Below are positions 17,184 to 27,000 of a DNA stretch of 47,855 nt, piece by piece (position 1 is the first letter of the stretch; each line of letters starts with the position of its first letter). A program made the translations under genes and the position numbers. Below the pieces are notes generated by a model, which saw only the letters and a program-made list of their open reading frames with translations, was not told where the DNA came from and made no database searches. Where the stretch lies: the NCBI GenBank assembly GCA_039817415.1, contig JBCBVV010000049.1:1-47855 (forward strand). Direction: 5' to 3'. This DNA comes from JALEFZ01 sp039817415 (GTDB lineage: Bacteria; Bacteroidota; Bacteroidia; J057).

Positions 17184-17915
17184 ATGAACAACAAACAATT
17201 CATGAGCAGGAAGCTACTTCTTATTGGGATTTTGTGTGTGGGAATGATTTCTCTGCAGGCACAGACAGAAAAGCAGCTTTTCAACAGGGGTATTTCCAAG
17301 TTGGATGCACAGGACTATATGGGCGCAGAAGAAGACTTTGGCATGGTACTTCAATTGAATCCCAGAAATGACGTGGCATACTTCAACCGTGGTTTTGCTC
17401 GTCTACAGTTGGAAAGGTTTCCTGATGCCATGAAAGATTTCAGCCTTGCGCTAGATATCAATCCTGCCAATCCCGAAGCTTATTACAACAGAGGCATGGC
17501 CAAATTGGGCATGGAACTCAATCTCGAGGCCCTACGAGACTTTAACATTGCCATCAAGGGAAGAGCCAAAACAGAAAAATATTATCAAGGTCGTTCACAA
17601 GCCAAAAGCGCATTGGAAGATTTTCGTGGTGCCATTCAGGACCTCAGTATGTGTATCAAATTGAGCAGGGGAAAAAAGCTGACATATTTCTATGATCGAG
17701 CCGAGGCCTTTATTGCGATTGGTAAATACGCTGCGGCCATAGAAAACCTATCCTACATCATTAGGAAGACCCCCTCTGATCCAGCTCCTTATCAAGCGAG
17801 AGCAGCAGTTAAAATTCAGGCAGGAGATATTGATGGAGCTTGTTTGGATTGGTCTATGGCTGGCGAATTGGGTGATGTCAACGCCTACGAAATGATCCGT
17901 AAAAACTGTAATTAG
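17184..17915 (+). CDS. Secreted tetratricopeptide-repeat protein
   Basis: The protein has 243 residues from the chosen ATG. The frame opens at a TTG at 17157, but the promoter box covers that codon. The ATG at 17202 is an equally good alternative, because both keep the signal peptide SRKLLLIGILCVGMISLQAQ. The mature part is five to six TPR units (for example DVAYFNRGFARLQLERFPDA, PEAYYNRGMAKLGMELNLEA). TPRs bind partner proteins. The partner is not known, and a periplasmic scaffold is inferred. No terminator is evident before the tRNA promoter. Confidence 0.8.
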   Translation: MNNKQFMSRKLLLIGILCVGMISLQAQTEKQLFNRGISKLDAQDYMGAEEDFGMVLQLNPRNDVAYFNRGFARLQLERFPDAMKDFSLALDINPANPEAYYNRGMAKLGMELNLEALRDFNIAIKGRAKTEKYYQGRSQAKSALEDFRGAIQDLSMCIKLSRGKKLTYFYDRAEAFIAIGKYAAAIENLSYIIRKTPSDPAPYQARAAVKIQAGDIDGACLDWSMAGELGDVNAYEMIRKNCN

Positions 17916-17987
17916 GCGCTTCTGAGAGGACTTTTGACGGAAAAACTCTTCTATGCATAATTCCTTTCAAATAAATTCATCTTCATA

Positions 17988-18018
17988 TTGGCCTAAATGC
18001 AGGATTTTCCTAGATTTG
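17988..18018 (+). promoter_or_regulatory. Promoter of tRNA-Leu
   Basis: TTG at 17988-17990, 20-base spacer, TAGATTTG at 18011-18018, a perfect match to the Bacteroidota consensus, about 28 bases before the tRNA. Confidence 0.7.
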
Positions 18019-18046
18019 CAATCCTTAAAATTAGTGTCATCCACAT

Positions 18047-18132
18047 GCCCGAGTGGTGGAATTGGTAGACACGAAGGACTTAAAATCCTTTGGGCAGTAA
18101 TGTCCGTGCCGGTTCGAGTCCGGCCTCGGGTA
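18047..18132 (+). tRNA. tRNA-Leu (anticodon UAA)
   Basis: An 86-nt class II tRNA. Acceptor arm GCCCGAG pairs with CTCGGGT (the first pair is a G-U). The D arm has GGTAGAC, the anticodon stem AAGGA/TCCTT encloses the loop CTTAAAA with anticodon TAA, a long variable arm follows, and the T arm is GCCGGTTCGAGTCCGGC. The CCA end is not encoded. It reads UUA (and UUG by wobble) codons. Confidence 0.95.
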
Positions 18133-18141
18133 CAGAATAAT

Positions 18142-18180
18142 CGCCCTTGTTAGTTTTATACTAGCAAGGGCGGTTTTTTT
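18142..18180 (+). terminator. Terminator of tRNA-Leu
   Basis: Stem CGCCCTTGTTAG / CTAGCAAGGGCG with a short AT loop and a run of seven T, just after the tRNA. Confidence 0.9.
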
Positions 18181-18181
18181 A

Positions 18182-18486
18182 TCCCTTCTTCAGGAAATTA
18201 TCCAATTCTTCATTTACGGAGCCCATAGTTATTGAAGACCCCCAGTCTTTGATGGGTATTCTTGAGCCCAAAACCCATCGATCCTCACAAACAGTTTAGA
18301 ATAATAAAATTGCTGTAAAAAATACGATTGATTCGTCTTGAAGATGGGTTAGCTGCGAATAGGTATATTCTATTCATTTACCAAAATTTTAAATTTACAT
18401 TTTATTTCGAAAGGTATTTAGTAAATTGGTATGAAATATAAAATAAAATTTATTTTTCAGTATTTATAATAAAAAATTATATATAG
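18182..18486. other. AT-rich spacer between tRNA-Leu and the protease-nuclease gene
   Basis: No supported gene. It holds two dyads (AAGAC/GTCTT near 18234-18252 and GATGGGT/ACCCATC near 18250-18279). The last 150 bases are very AT-rich. A minus-strand stretch at 18179-18295 is open for 38 codons and could be a remnant of a gene end, but the evidence is weak. No duplicate of the tRNA 3' end was found between here and 20813. Confidence 0.4.
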
Positions 18487-18492
18487 TTGATT

Positions 18493-20739
18493 ATGAAGTC
18501 AATAGATATAAAAGAGCAGAAAATAATTGAGACTAGAGTTAAGAAAAAACTTAGGTCTAAATCCTATGTAAATAAGCTTGATCATAGTGCTGAGGCGATT
18601 TTGAAAGATCCTAGTAAAGCTAGAAGAGTAAAAAGTGCACTTATCAGAAAGGGAATAACTCAACTGGCTGAAGAATTAGATAAAGCCACTAGCGGAAATG
18701 TATCTCCCGAGGAGATAGAGGGAATGAGGAGAAACTACCTCCCTGAAAAAACAACTCAGAATATTTCTGATTCGGATGCTACTGAGGTGAAAAAAAAAGT
18801 TGCTAAGATTGCAGTTGAAGCGGTTCAAGGAATGAAGGATATGGTATCCTCAAGATTCCTACATGAAGGCGCCTTAAGGGCAAAAACTGTGGGTAGGATC
18901 GGAAAATATCAAGGATCAGAAGCTATTGGGACGGGTTTTATGATTTCTCCTAATCTTTTGATGACGAATCAACATGTTCTTGAAAATTTAGAGGAAACAA
19001 GAGGGTGTTATGTCGAATTTGACTTTTTCTATTCAAGAGACAATACACGAGTTAATAGTGAAATATTTGAGTTAAGACCAGATGGATTTTACCATAGTAA
19101 TGCAATTCATGATTATGCTATAGTCATGGTAAGCGCCATAAGTGATGGAGGGATAGAGCTCGGTAATTATGGCTGGAATGCTTTAAGTGTTCCCAAATCG
19201 TTACCAGAGCCATCAGATCGTTTGAATATTATCCATCATCCAAGGGGCGGACATCAACAAATATCAATTAGAAAAAATTATGTAGTTGATTTCGACAATG
19301 AGGACATATATATCGATTATTTAACAGATACAGATTACGGTTCGAGTGGCTCACCAGTTTACGATGATAATTGGAATCTTATAGCCCTTCATCGAGGACA
19401 TGTCACCATAGAGGATAAAAAGAGCAAAGAGAACTTTCTTGCCATGCTAGAAACAATCAGTAAGGATGTGGCAAGTGAAATGAAAAATAACAAGCTAACA
19501 GTCAATATAGGAGTAAAAATCAATGATATTTTAAGGGATCTTCGAGAAAGGAGTTCCAACATGGAAAAAGATGCTCAAATTCTTATTGACCAGATATTTG
19601 AATTTACACCCCAAGAGATTGTTCCTCCTACTAAACAAAAACATGTAGATATGCCTACTAATACAGAATTTCCTGAAGCTTCAATAGCTCATAACATAAA
19701 TATAAGTGGAGGAGAGGTCACTTTAAACATCGCCAAAAGTATCTCATCCGAGATGCATTCCACCCAAAAAGATTCAACCCCCAATCCACCTGATTCTAAA
19801 GTTGCACTTGAACTGTATAAGCGGTCTCTAACATCTCAGACCAGCATTTTTAAAGCTCTGGATTATGTCCAAAAAGCTAGAGAATTACCCTATCTAGAAA
19901 GTGCAGCTCAATTGAAATCTATCCAGGAGGAATACTACGGAAGTATAATCGCCGAAGCTCAAAACATGAATGGGACCGAGCTGTATGATTCATTGTCAGA
20001 AATCATGCAATCTACCCTAAAAATTGTTGGTAAATTTCCAGATCCCTTAGATTTAGAGGAAGGGGTAGAAGAGGAGAGTTCCACTCCAAGTTCTTACCAT
20101 AAGGCAAGGGCACATTTGTACACCAGGATTGATCTACAGCCAGATGGAAGCTTGAGAGGAATTTATACAGGTTCGGTCATTGCACCCGAGCAACTAATGC
20201 TTGTGGATCTCATAAATTCCTTGAAAGAAATTGATTACCAATTACCCAAGAGATACAAGAATGCAGATTATTTGAATTGCGAGCATATAGTCCCCAAAAC
20301 ATATTTTGACAGGCAAGAAGTAGGTTTCAGTGATCTCCATCATTTAATTACATCTGATGGGGCTGTAAACAAGTTCCGTAATAAAGATACTTATGCCGAC
20401 TTGGGTAAGGAAGGTGATGATGGGCGAGATCGTATTCCCTTATATATCCCCTCGGGTGGATGGAAAAGAGATGGACATTTCGAACCGGCAAGAGGAAAAG
20501 GTCTAGTTGCAAGAGCCACTTTATATTTCATTGTGGCACATCCTGAATTTATTTCTAAGGAGGTTTACTCTTTATCCCAAATTAAAACCCTCATTTCATG
20601 GGCAAAAGCAGAAGAACCTAATGATTACGAGAAACATAGGAACCAAACTATCTTTGAGGTTCAAGGAAACAGAAACCCCTTTATCGATTTTCCAGAATGG
20701 GTAGATTTAGTTGATTTTGAGAGAGGGTTAAGTGAGTAG
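18493..20739 (+). CDS. Trypsin-like protease / endonuclease I fusion protein
   Basis: The protein has 748 residues from the ATG at 18493; a TTG two codons earlier is less likely. Domains in order: a charged helical N-terminus (1-120); a trypsin/V8-like serine protease (about 130-320) with His161 (TNQHVLEN), Asp207 (IHDYAIV) and Ser287 (GSSGSPVY); a linker with NINISGGEVTLNIA near 400; a helical segment (about 430-530); and a C-terminal endonuclease I (EndA/NucM-like beta-beta-alpha-metal) domain with His598 (NCEHIVP), His616/617 (DLHHL) and Asn626 (VNKFRN). All key residues of both enzymes are present. No signal peptide or membrane segment is seen, so it is probably intracellular. The gene is more AT-rich than its neighbours and follows a tRNA gene, suggesting transfer. 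Defence or cell-suicide function is inferred from the architecture. Confidence 0.8.
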   Translation: MKSIDIKEQKIIETRVKKKLRSKSYVNKLDHSAEAILKDPSKARRVKSALIRKGITQLAEELDKATSGNVSPEEIEGMRRNYLPEKTTQNISDSDATEVKKKVAKIAVEAVQGMKDMVSSRFLHEGALRAKTVGRIGKYQGSEAIGTGFMISPNLLMTNQHVLENLEETRGCYVEFDFFYSRDNTRVNSEIFELRPDGFYHSNAIHDYAIVMVSAISDGGIELGNYGWNALSVPKSLPEPSDRLNIIHHPRGGHQQISIRKNYVVDFDNEDIYIDYLTDTDYGSSGSPVYDDNWNLIALHRGHVTIEDKKSKENFLAMLETISKDVASEMKNNKLTVNIGVKINDILRDLRERSSNMEKDAQILIDQIFEFTPQEIVPPTKQKHVDMPTNTEFPEASIAHNINISGGEVTLNIAKSISSEMHSTQKDSTPNPPDSKVALELYKRSLTSQTSIFKALDYVQKARELPYLESAAQLKSIQEEYYGSIIAEAQNMNGTELYDSLSEIMQSTLKIVGKFPDPLDLEEGVEEESSTPSSYHKARAHLYTRIDLQPDGSLRGIYTGSVIAPEQLMLVDLINSLKEIDYQLPKRYKNADYLNCEHIVPKTYFDRQEVGFSDLHHLITSDGAVNKFRNKDTYADLGKEGDDGRDRIPLYIPSGGWKRDGHFEPARGKGLVARATLYFIVAHPEFISKEVYSLSQIKTLISWAKAEEPNDYEKHRNQTIFEVQGNRNPFIDFPEWVDLVDFERGLSE

Positions 20740-20813
20740 CAAAATCATAAAATAGTAGGGATCTAAATGGTCTAATAGGTACAATGATTAGGCGTAAACT
20801 GCATTTCTACCAT

Positions 20814-23693
20814 CTAATACTCCAATATAAACTTCGACAAATTTTGCCCCTTCTGAAGGTCCAACTTCTTCCGTAATCGATACCTTGCCACCTCTACTCC
20901 CCTTAGGGAAATGCCCATCAGGTTGGCGATATCCTTTGTATTGAGGTTTAGACGAAGAAAAGCACACAACTTCTGCTCATTGGGGGTGAGGTCATCAAAT
21001 TCTACGCGGAGGCGGTTCAGGAAGTCGCCATGTACTTGGGCGAAGTGATGCTCGAATTGTTCCCAGTCTTTTTGTACATGAAGAGTTGTATCGATTTCTC
21101 GAACGATCTTCTCCAAGGCTACACGAGTTTCTGCATTCTTACCCATCTGGCGAACTTCTTTGAGTTCCTCTTTGATGTTTTCAATGAATTCATTTTTAAC
21201 AACCAGGTTCATGGTGGAGGCGGCAAGAAGGCTGTTTAGGTGTTCGAGCTCCTTTTTCATTTTATCCTCTTCCAATTTTTGAACAGTCTGTTGTTTTTGT
21301 TGCTCAATTTCCTGAAGGCGCTCTTGTTTGGCGGCGAGTTGTCGTTGGGAAGCGGCTTCTACCTGCTCTTGTTGAATCCGAAATCTTCTCCTTTGCCCTC
21401 TAAAGGCAATGACCAATATGGAACCAAATAAAATGGCGTATATGATTCTGGCAGCGGTACTACGGTAAAAGGGCGGGGTAATGGTTAAGTATAAAGGTTC
21501 GCCAGTTACCAATTCATTGAGTTTGTTACGCGTCTGTACCCACAAAGTATAATTCCCTTCTGTCAGGTTGGTGTATTCCTTGGTACTGCTGTTGGTCCAT
21601 TCTCCATAATCGCCATCAAAGCCTTCCAGAAAGTATCGAAATTGATTGTTGCCTACCTCATTGAATTGGAAGGATTCCACTTTGATCTGCAAAACCCTTG
21701 CTCTATGTGAGACCTGAATGGGCGGGAGATTTTTAAGAGGAGGTGCAAATGGGCCCAATTGATATAGTAAGCTATCTTCAGTGATGCTGTAAACCGTACT
21801 TATCACCATGGGACTTTCTATGGTACCTCTGTCTTCCATATCTGGCCTGTAATGAAGAAAGCCTTCATTGGCAGTAAACATCACACCATCTTCAGTGTGG
21901 ATAGACATGTTTAACAAATCATTGTTGAAATGATATCGGAATTGGAATAGGGAAGAAGGACGATAAACGTAGTTTTTAGGGCTAATTTGCTTGAAAAAGC
22001 CTACAGAATTTTCAGCAATGAAGTGAACATTTTTCTGTTTATCCTGCTTGAGCATGAATATCTGTTGTTTGCCAATTTCTGGTGCAAATAAGGTAGCCTT
22101 TACGATTTGATCATTTCTTGTGTCTAATCTGTATAAGCCCGAAAGCGTAGCGAAATAAAGCTCATTGTCAATTTTAGTCAGGATAATTTGTTCACCTACA
22201 TTTCTTTCGAATCCTTCGGTAATCTGCTTTGCTTCTACGATTCTATTCGCTAAATCTAGCTGAAGTCTGTAGAGCCCTTTATAAAATTGACCCACCCATA
22301 TTCTTCCTTGTTGATCTTCTTCGAAAAAACGGCTTGATTCTATAAAACCCTCAAGCAATTGAACAGGTTCTAGGCTTAAATCATCCTTAATTCTGAATAA
22401 ATAAAGCCCTCCATAAGTTCCTCCAATAACATAAGATGGGGTGGATCGTAGTTGTTGTATTTGCCATAGACCATTAGTGGTGGCAATTCGTGAAGCTTGT
22501 CCATTGCTTAACTGAAACAATCCGGTATGATGACAGGCATATAGTTTACCAGCTATTTTTTGCATCCCATAGGCTGGCCCTTCAGTACCAGCTAGGAATT
22601 GGCTTTTATCAGAATCGTTTGGTAGATAGTAAATTCCATTCGAGCTTGAATAATAAGTCCCTTCTTTTTCCTGAAATACATCGTAGCCACTTCCTTGAAG
22701 ATCAATTTCTTGGTTCACGAATCGGGTAGGGGAGTTGATATCTACTCTTGCCATTCCATTTTGCATCCCCACCCACAAAAAGCCTGTGTAATCTTGAAAT
22801 GCCCTTAGGCAAGCATTGCTTAGTAGACCGGATTGGGTGGTGATATGCTCAATGACTTCTCTCTGTCTATCGAAAAGAAATAAACCAGCTGTTTGGGTTG
22901 ATATGGCGAGCCTGGTATCGGATAATTGAACGACATGGTTTACATAGGTTCCTTTTAGGGCCTTCATCAAGTCCGGGTAAATGGAGGATACTCCAAAAGG
23001 AGTCGTGTATTCGATTTGACCCGAATTATAAAAGAGAAGGTATCCGTCTCCTTCCTGTATGATCCCAGCGATGATTTCATCCTTGTGATGTTGCGGGAAG
23101 CTGGATTTCAATTTATTGTCTTTAACTTCGAGTAGTCTACCAGAAGGACCTTGGGAAAAGATTTTTCCCCCTGCGTAAAAAGATCTTTCAAGATTATGAT
23201 TTAGGTTGATGGTAGATATCTGTTGTCCATTATACCTGTAGATTTGCTTGAATGTACAGAAGTACACATTGGACTCGACCACAAACACATCCCATACTTC
23301 GTCAAAGTCTCTTTCTTCTTCCGGAATCAATTCAAGTAATGAGTGGTAGGACCAGTCATGGTCTAGGTAACCGAAAGTTCCTTGGGATCCTACATATAAG
23401 CGATTCATTCTAGGGTCAAAGGCGAGCGAGCGATCCTTCTTTCCCTTATGGAAGGCATGGACATTCCATTCATTTCCATCAAAGGCCAATACACCAAGGT
23501 TATTGGCGACAAATAAAACACGATCCCTGTTTTGTGCGAAGTCAATGTTTTGGATCCCAGCTTTATAGTCAGTTGGTGTAAAATTTTGAATGGGGTATTT
23601 CCCATGATCTGGGGTAGCTATTACATCCGTTAGAAGAAAAAATAGCAAGTAAAACCAAGCCAGGAAAAGGGGACTGCATAGGTGCATGTGCAA
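20814..23693 (-). CDS. Propeller / Y_Y_Y / LuxR-type HTH sensor-regulator
   Basis: This 959-residue one-protein sensor and transcription factor has a signal sequence (about 1-27), two beta-propeller halves of periplasmic sensor repeats (about 40-620; for example FLWVGMQNGMARVD, GRIWVGQFYKGLYRL), a Y_Y_Y domain (about 660-735; FRYFLEGFDGDYGEWTNSS), one membrane helix near 745-765 (IIYAILFGSILVIAF), a coiled coil rich in Gln/Glu, and a C-terminal helix-turn-helix (LTPNEQKLCAFLRLNLNTKD, GISLRGVEVARYRLRKKL). It has no histidine kinase or receiver part. It is divergent from the beta-glucan operon at 24008, the usual place for the regulator that senses the released oligosaccharide and activates the operon. 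Confidence 0.88.
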   Translation of the reverse strand: MHMHLCSPLFLAWFYLLFFLLTDVIATPDHGKYPIQNFTPTDYKAGIQNIDFAQNRDRVLFVANNLGVLAFDGNEWNVHAFHKGKKDRSLAFDPRMNRLYVGSQGTFGYLDHDWSYHSLLELIPEEERDFDEVWDVFVVESNVYFCTFKQIYRYNGQQISTINLNHNLERSFYAGGKIFSQGPSGRLLEVKDNKLKSSFPQHHKDEIIAGIIQEGDGYLLFYNSGQIEYTTPFGVSSIYPDLMKALKGTYVNHVVQLSDTRLAISTQTAGLFLFDRQREVIEHITTQSGLLSNACLRAFQDYTGFLWVGMQNGMARVDINSPTRFVNQEIDLQGSGYDVFQEKEGTYYSSSNGIYYLPNDSDKSQFLAGTEGPAYGMQKIAGKLYACHHTGLFQLSNGQASRIATTNGLWQIQQLRSTPSYVIGGTYGGLYLFRIKDDLSLEPVQLLEGFIESSRFFEEDQQGRIWVGQFYKGLYRLQLDLANRIVEAKQITEGFERNVGEQIILTKIDNELYFATLSGLYRLDTRNDQIVKATLFAPEIGKQQIFMLKQDKQKNVHFIAENSVGFFKQISPKNYVYRPSSLFQFRYHFNNDLLNMSIHTEDGVMFTANEGFLHYRPDMEDRGTIESPMVISTVYSITEDSLLYQLGPFAPPLKNLPPIQVSHRARVLQIKVESFQFNEVGNNQFRYFLEGFDGDYGEWTNSSTKEYTNLTEGNYTLWVQTRNKLNELVTGEPLYLTITPPFYRSTAARIIYAILFGSILVIAFRGQRRRFRIQQEQVEAASQRQLAAKQERLQEIEQQKQQTVQKLEEDKMKKELEHLNSLLAASTMNLVVKNEFIENIKEELKEVRQMGKNAETRVALEKIVREIDTTLHVQKDWEQFEHHFAQVHGDFLNRLRVEFDDLTPNEQKLCAFLRLNLNTKDIANLMGISLRGVEVARYRLRKKLDLQKGQNLSKFILEY

Positions 23694-24007
23694 GTTTTTG
23701 ATTATTGAATATATCTAATAATCAGTGTATTGTGCAAATTTGAATGGTTGTTTGTAGTAGTTTGAGAAAAACGCATGAAAGAATTGATGAAATATATAAT
23801 TAGTTATATGTATGTTTTTTTGTCTTATTTATTTCATAATCGGATGAAAACTAAATCGATTACGGAAGTCTGAGGTCACAAAATTCGGCTTTTGTTTTCC
23901 TGCTTAATTGATTTTCGACTCATCCTGTTTTTTGAATGAAAACTTGGGGGATCCAAGTCATTCTTCGAAAATAGACTACTATTAAATCAAGCTAATTACT
24001 ACTCAGC
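23694..24007. promoter_or_regulatory. Divergent control region of the beta-glucan locus
   Basis: A 314-bp AT-rich spacer between the regulator and the first operon gene. It must hold both promoters, but I found no exact TAnnTTTG box. The clearest element is a dyad at 23942-23958. Confidence 0.5.
23942..23958. promoter_or_regulatory. Dyad, candidate operator of the beta-glucan operon
   Basis: ACTTGG, five bases and CCAAGT form a perfect 6-bp inverted repeat, centred about 58 bases upstream of the first operon start codon. This is a reasonable place for the divergently encoded HTH regulator to bind, but only the symmetry is seen. Confidence 0.35.
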
Positions 24008-27000
24008 ATGAGAAATCTCATTACCACCTTGGCGTTGTGCTTTCTGGCAAGCGCAATCTATGCCCAGGCTGATAGAGTTTCTGTTGCTTCCGATCCTAGT
24101 GGAATGAAGCTAGTCGTCAATGGCGAGGACTTCATGATCAATGGGATGAACTGGGATTACTTCCCAATTGGAACCAACTTCAACTACAGCCTGTGGAACC
24201 AACCCGATGACATTATCAAGTCAGCACTGGATGCAGAAATGACTCTTTTGCGAAACATGGGAGTCAACACTGTTCGTCAATACACTGGCATTCCGGCCAA
24301 GTGGATTACCTACATTTATGAGAATTACGGCATCTACACCATGCTCAACCATTCATTTGGTCGTTATGGTTTGACGCTTGGAGGAAATTGGTATCCCAAT
24401 ACAGAGTACGCTGACCCTAGGGTCCGTAAGCTCTTATTGGCGGAAACCAAGAAATTGGTAGAGGATTACCAAAATACCCCTGGATTATTGATGTATTTAC
24501 TCGGAAATGAGAACAACTATGGTCTTTTCTGGGAAGGTGCAGAAACAGAGGATATACCTATTGAGGACAGAAAGTCAACAGTACGTGCGAGAGCGATGTA
24601 CAAGCTTTTCAACGAGGCTGTTGTAGCTATGAAAGGGGTCGATAAATCACATCCTGTCGCAATTTGTAATGGAGACCTTCTATTCCTAGACATTATAGCA
24701 GAAGAATGTAAAGACGTAGATATCCTAGGTACAAACATGTACAGAGGAGTTTCTTTTGGTGATGCATTCGAAAAGGTCAAGGCTGATTATGGAAAGCCTA
24801 TCATGTTTACAGAGTTTGGGGCGGATGCCTTTAATGCTATTCAAAATCAGGAAGACCAAGCAGCGCAGGCCTATTACATGGTAGGAAACTGGAAAGAGAT
24901 ATATGCGAATGCTGCAGGTTTGGGCAAGGCTGGAAACTCTATCGGAGGATTTACCTTCCAATTCAGTGATGGCTGGTGGAAATTCGGTCAAACCAAGAAT
25001 CTAAGTGTTCATGACAACAATGCATCATGGGCGAATGGTGGATACCAAAGAGATTTCGAAGAAGGTGAAAATAACATGAACGAGGAGTGGTTTGGAATCT
25101 GTGCCAAGGGTCCTACTAACGAAAGAGGCCTCTATACCCTTTATCCAAGAGCTGCTTATTACGCCTTAAAAGAGGTTCATAATATCAATCCATATATCGC
25201 AGGATTTAATATGCAGGCATTGGAAACAGCCTTCCAGTCTATGCAACCTGCGGAAGCAGTTATTCAGGCTCGTGGTGATAAAGCGGCTTTATTGGGTGAG
25301 CAATCCAAGAAAGTACGAATGAATTTGCTTCGTGCAGACTTATCCACCTACAACACGGGTGGGAGCATGATTTCAACACCCGAAGACCCAGATCCTAGTA
25401 CGGTACAGTTCCCTAATCAGTTGGGATTTGATCACATGCAGTCATTCTATGTGGGTGTGGAGGCAAAGCCAAGTGAAAACTTTAGAGCTAATGTAGTCCT
25501 GAACGTCTTGGCCAATGTGGCAACGAATCCGATCAATGAAATCTTCTATGAGAATCGTGGAAGACCTCAGGTCGTTAATACTCCCAATGGTCAGGAGGTA
25601 TTAGGAGATCCAAATCGCGTGAAAGCGCACCAAATGAATTTCGCCTGGAACAACACCCATTTTGATTTAAATGGGTTCTATCGTACTGGACATTATCATT
25701 GGGGATATGAAGGAGACTTCTTCGGACTGTATCCTGAGGCAAACTATGGCCCCAACATCGATACCTACAATGGTAATGCACCATTCGGATTTGAGTTTAC
25801 CGGGAAAAAAGAACTGGATGGCTTAAAAGCTGCCTTTGGACCTGAGCTTTGGTGGGGAGCTAACCCAGCTGTCTTGGTGAAATACAGCAAGAAACTGGCT
25901 GGATTTGACCTAACAGGGATTTACCATGAAGACCTTGATCGTCCAGCGCCTGCAGTAAGTTCCTTTGCTGTTCCTATGCCTGTTACCCGTCGAGTTACCC
26001 TACATGTAAAGCGTAACTTTGGAAAACTAGGACTGGAACTAGGAGGTATCTGGGGTGGTTCTCCTCTGATTGGAAGAAAATTTCAATTGGCACAAGAGCA
26101 AGATGGAGAAATGAGAGTATTTGAAGATGAGATTACCATGGATGATACTTGGGGAGGTAAGGCTCGACTTACTTACTTCTTTGGACCGATCAAATGGTAT
26201 GCTTCTGGTGCTGCTCAAGGCTTAGTTGCTAATGGAGGTGCAGATAACACCCAGTTGTATACAGGGTGGAGGCTGAAAGACAGTGGAAGTGGAAACCAGT
26301 TCAACTTCCTTACAGGTTTTGCCCTAGCTGTGGGTAATCTTCAAATTGCGCCTAACTTCCTATGGCAGCAGCCTATAGTGGGGCCTATGGCTGCAGATGG
26401 TCCTGCCCCTGGACGTCCACGTAATATCCTGGATGATCCTTTTGCAGTCCGCGCCAACCGAGAGCAAATTGCAGGTGAGCTCTTATTGACATATGACCCT
26501 ACCCCTGGAACTTGGATGTATGAGTGGGACAACGACATGGCTGAAGATGCCAAGTTTGCTGTCAGCGCTGGCTTTGTATACCGCCATTTGCCAACTATTC
26601 AGGATGCAGCGATTGGTATCTTTGCTGACGGTCGTACCCTGTTTGCTTTCCCTGGCTCAGCTCCTGCTGCAGACCTATGGGAGGTTAATGCAAGAATTGT
26701 ATCTAAGATTACACCTGAATTCGGAATTATTGCGAATCTTCTTGGAGGTACCACTCAGGCGAGAGGTAGTGATCCAAGATTGGTTGAGCGATTCGGAGGG
26801 GATGTGAGAATGATTTATAAGAAATGGAAACTTACTTCAATGGTGAAGGTGAATGACTGGGGACCTTTCGATTATCACAGAGACTTCGGCTTGACCTATC
26901 CTATGCAAGTAATGTTTGACTTGTCAACCTCAGCAGGTCGCCAAACATGGTTTGACCTTCCTAATACAAGATTGGGTATTCAGTTTACCTACCGTACACT

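Noticed and set aside
17953..18153. Open frame overlapping tRNA-Leu
   Set aside because: It runs through the tRNA on the same strand and has no protein-like features.
18125..20813. Search for an integrated element bounded by a copy of the tRNA-Leu 3' end
   Set aside because: No duplicate of the tRNA end was found downstream and no integrase lies nearby; xerC at 13595 has housekeeping features and context.
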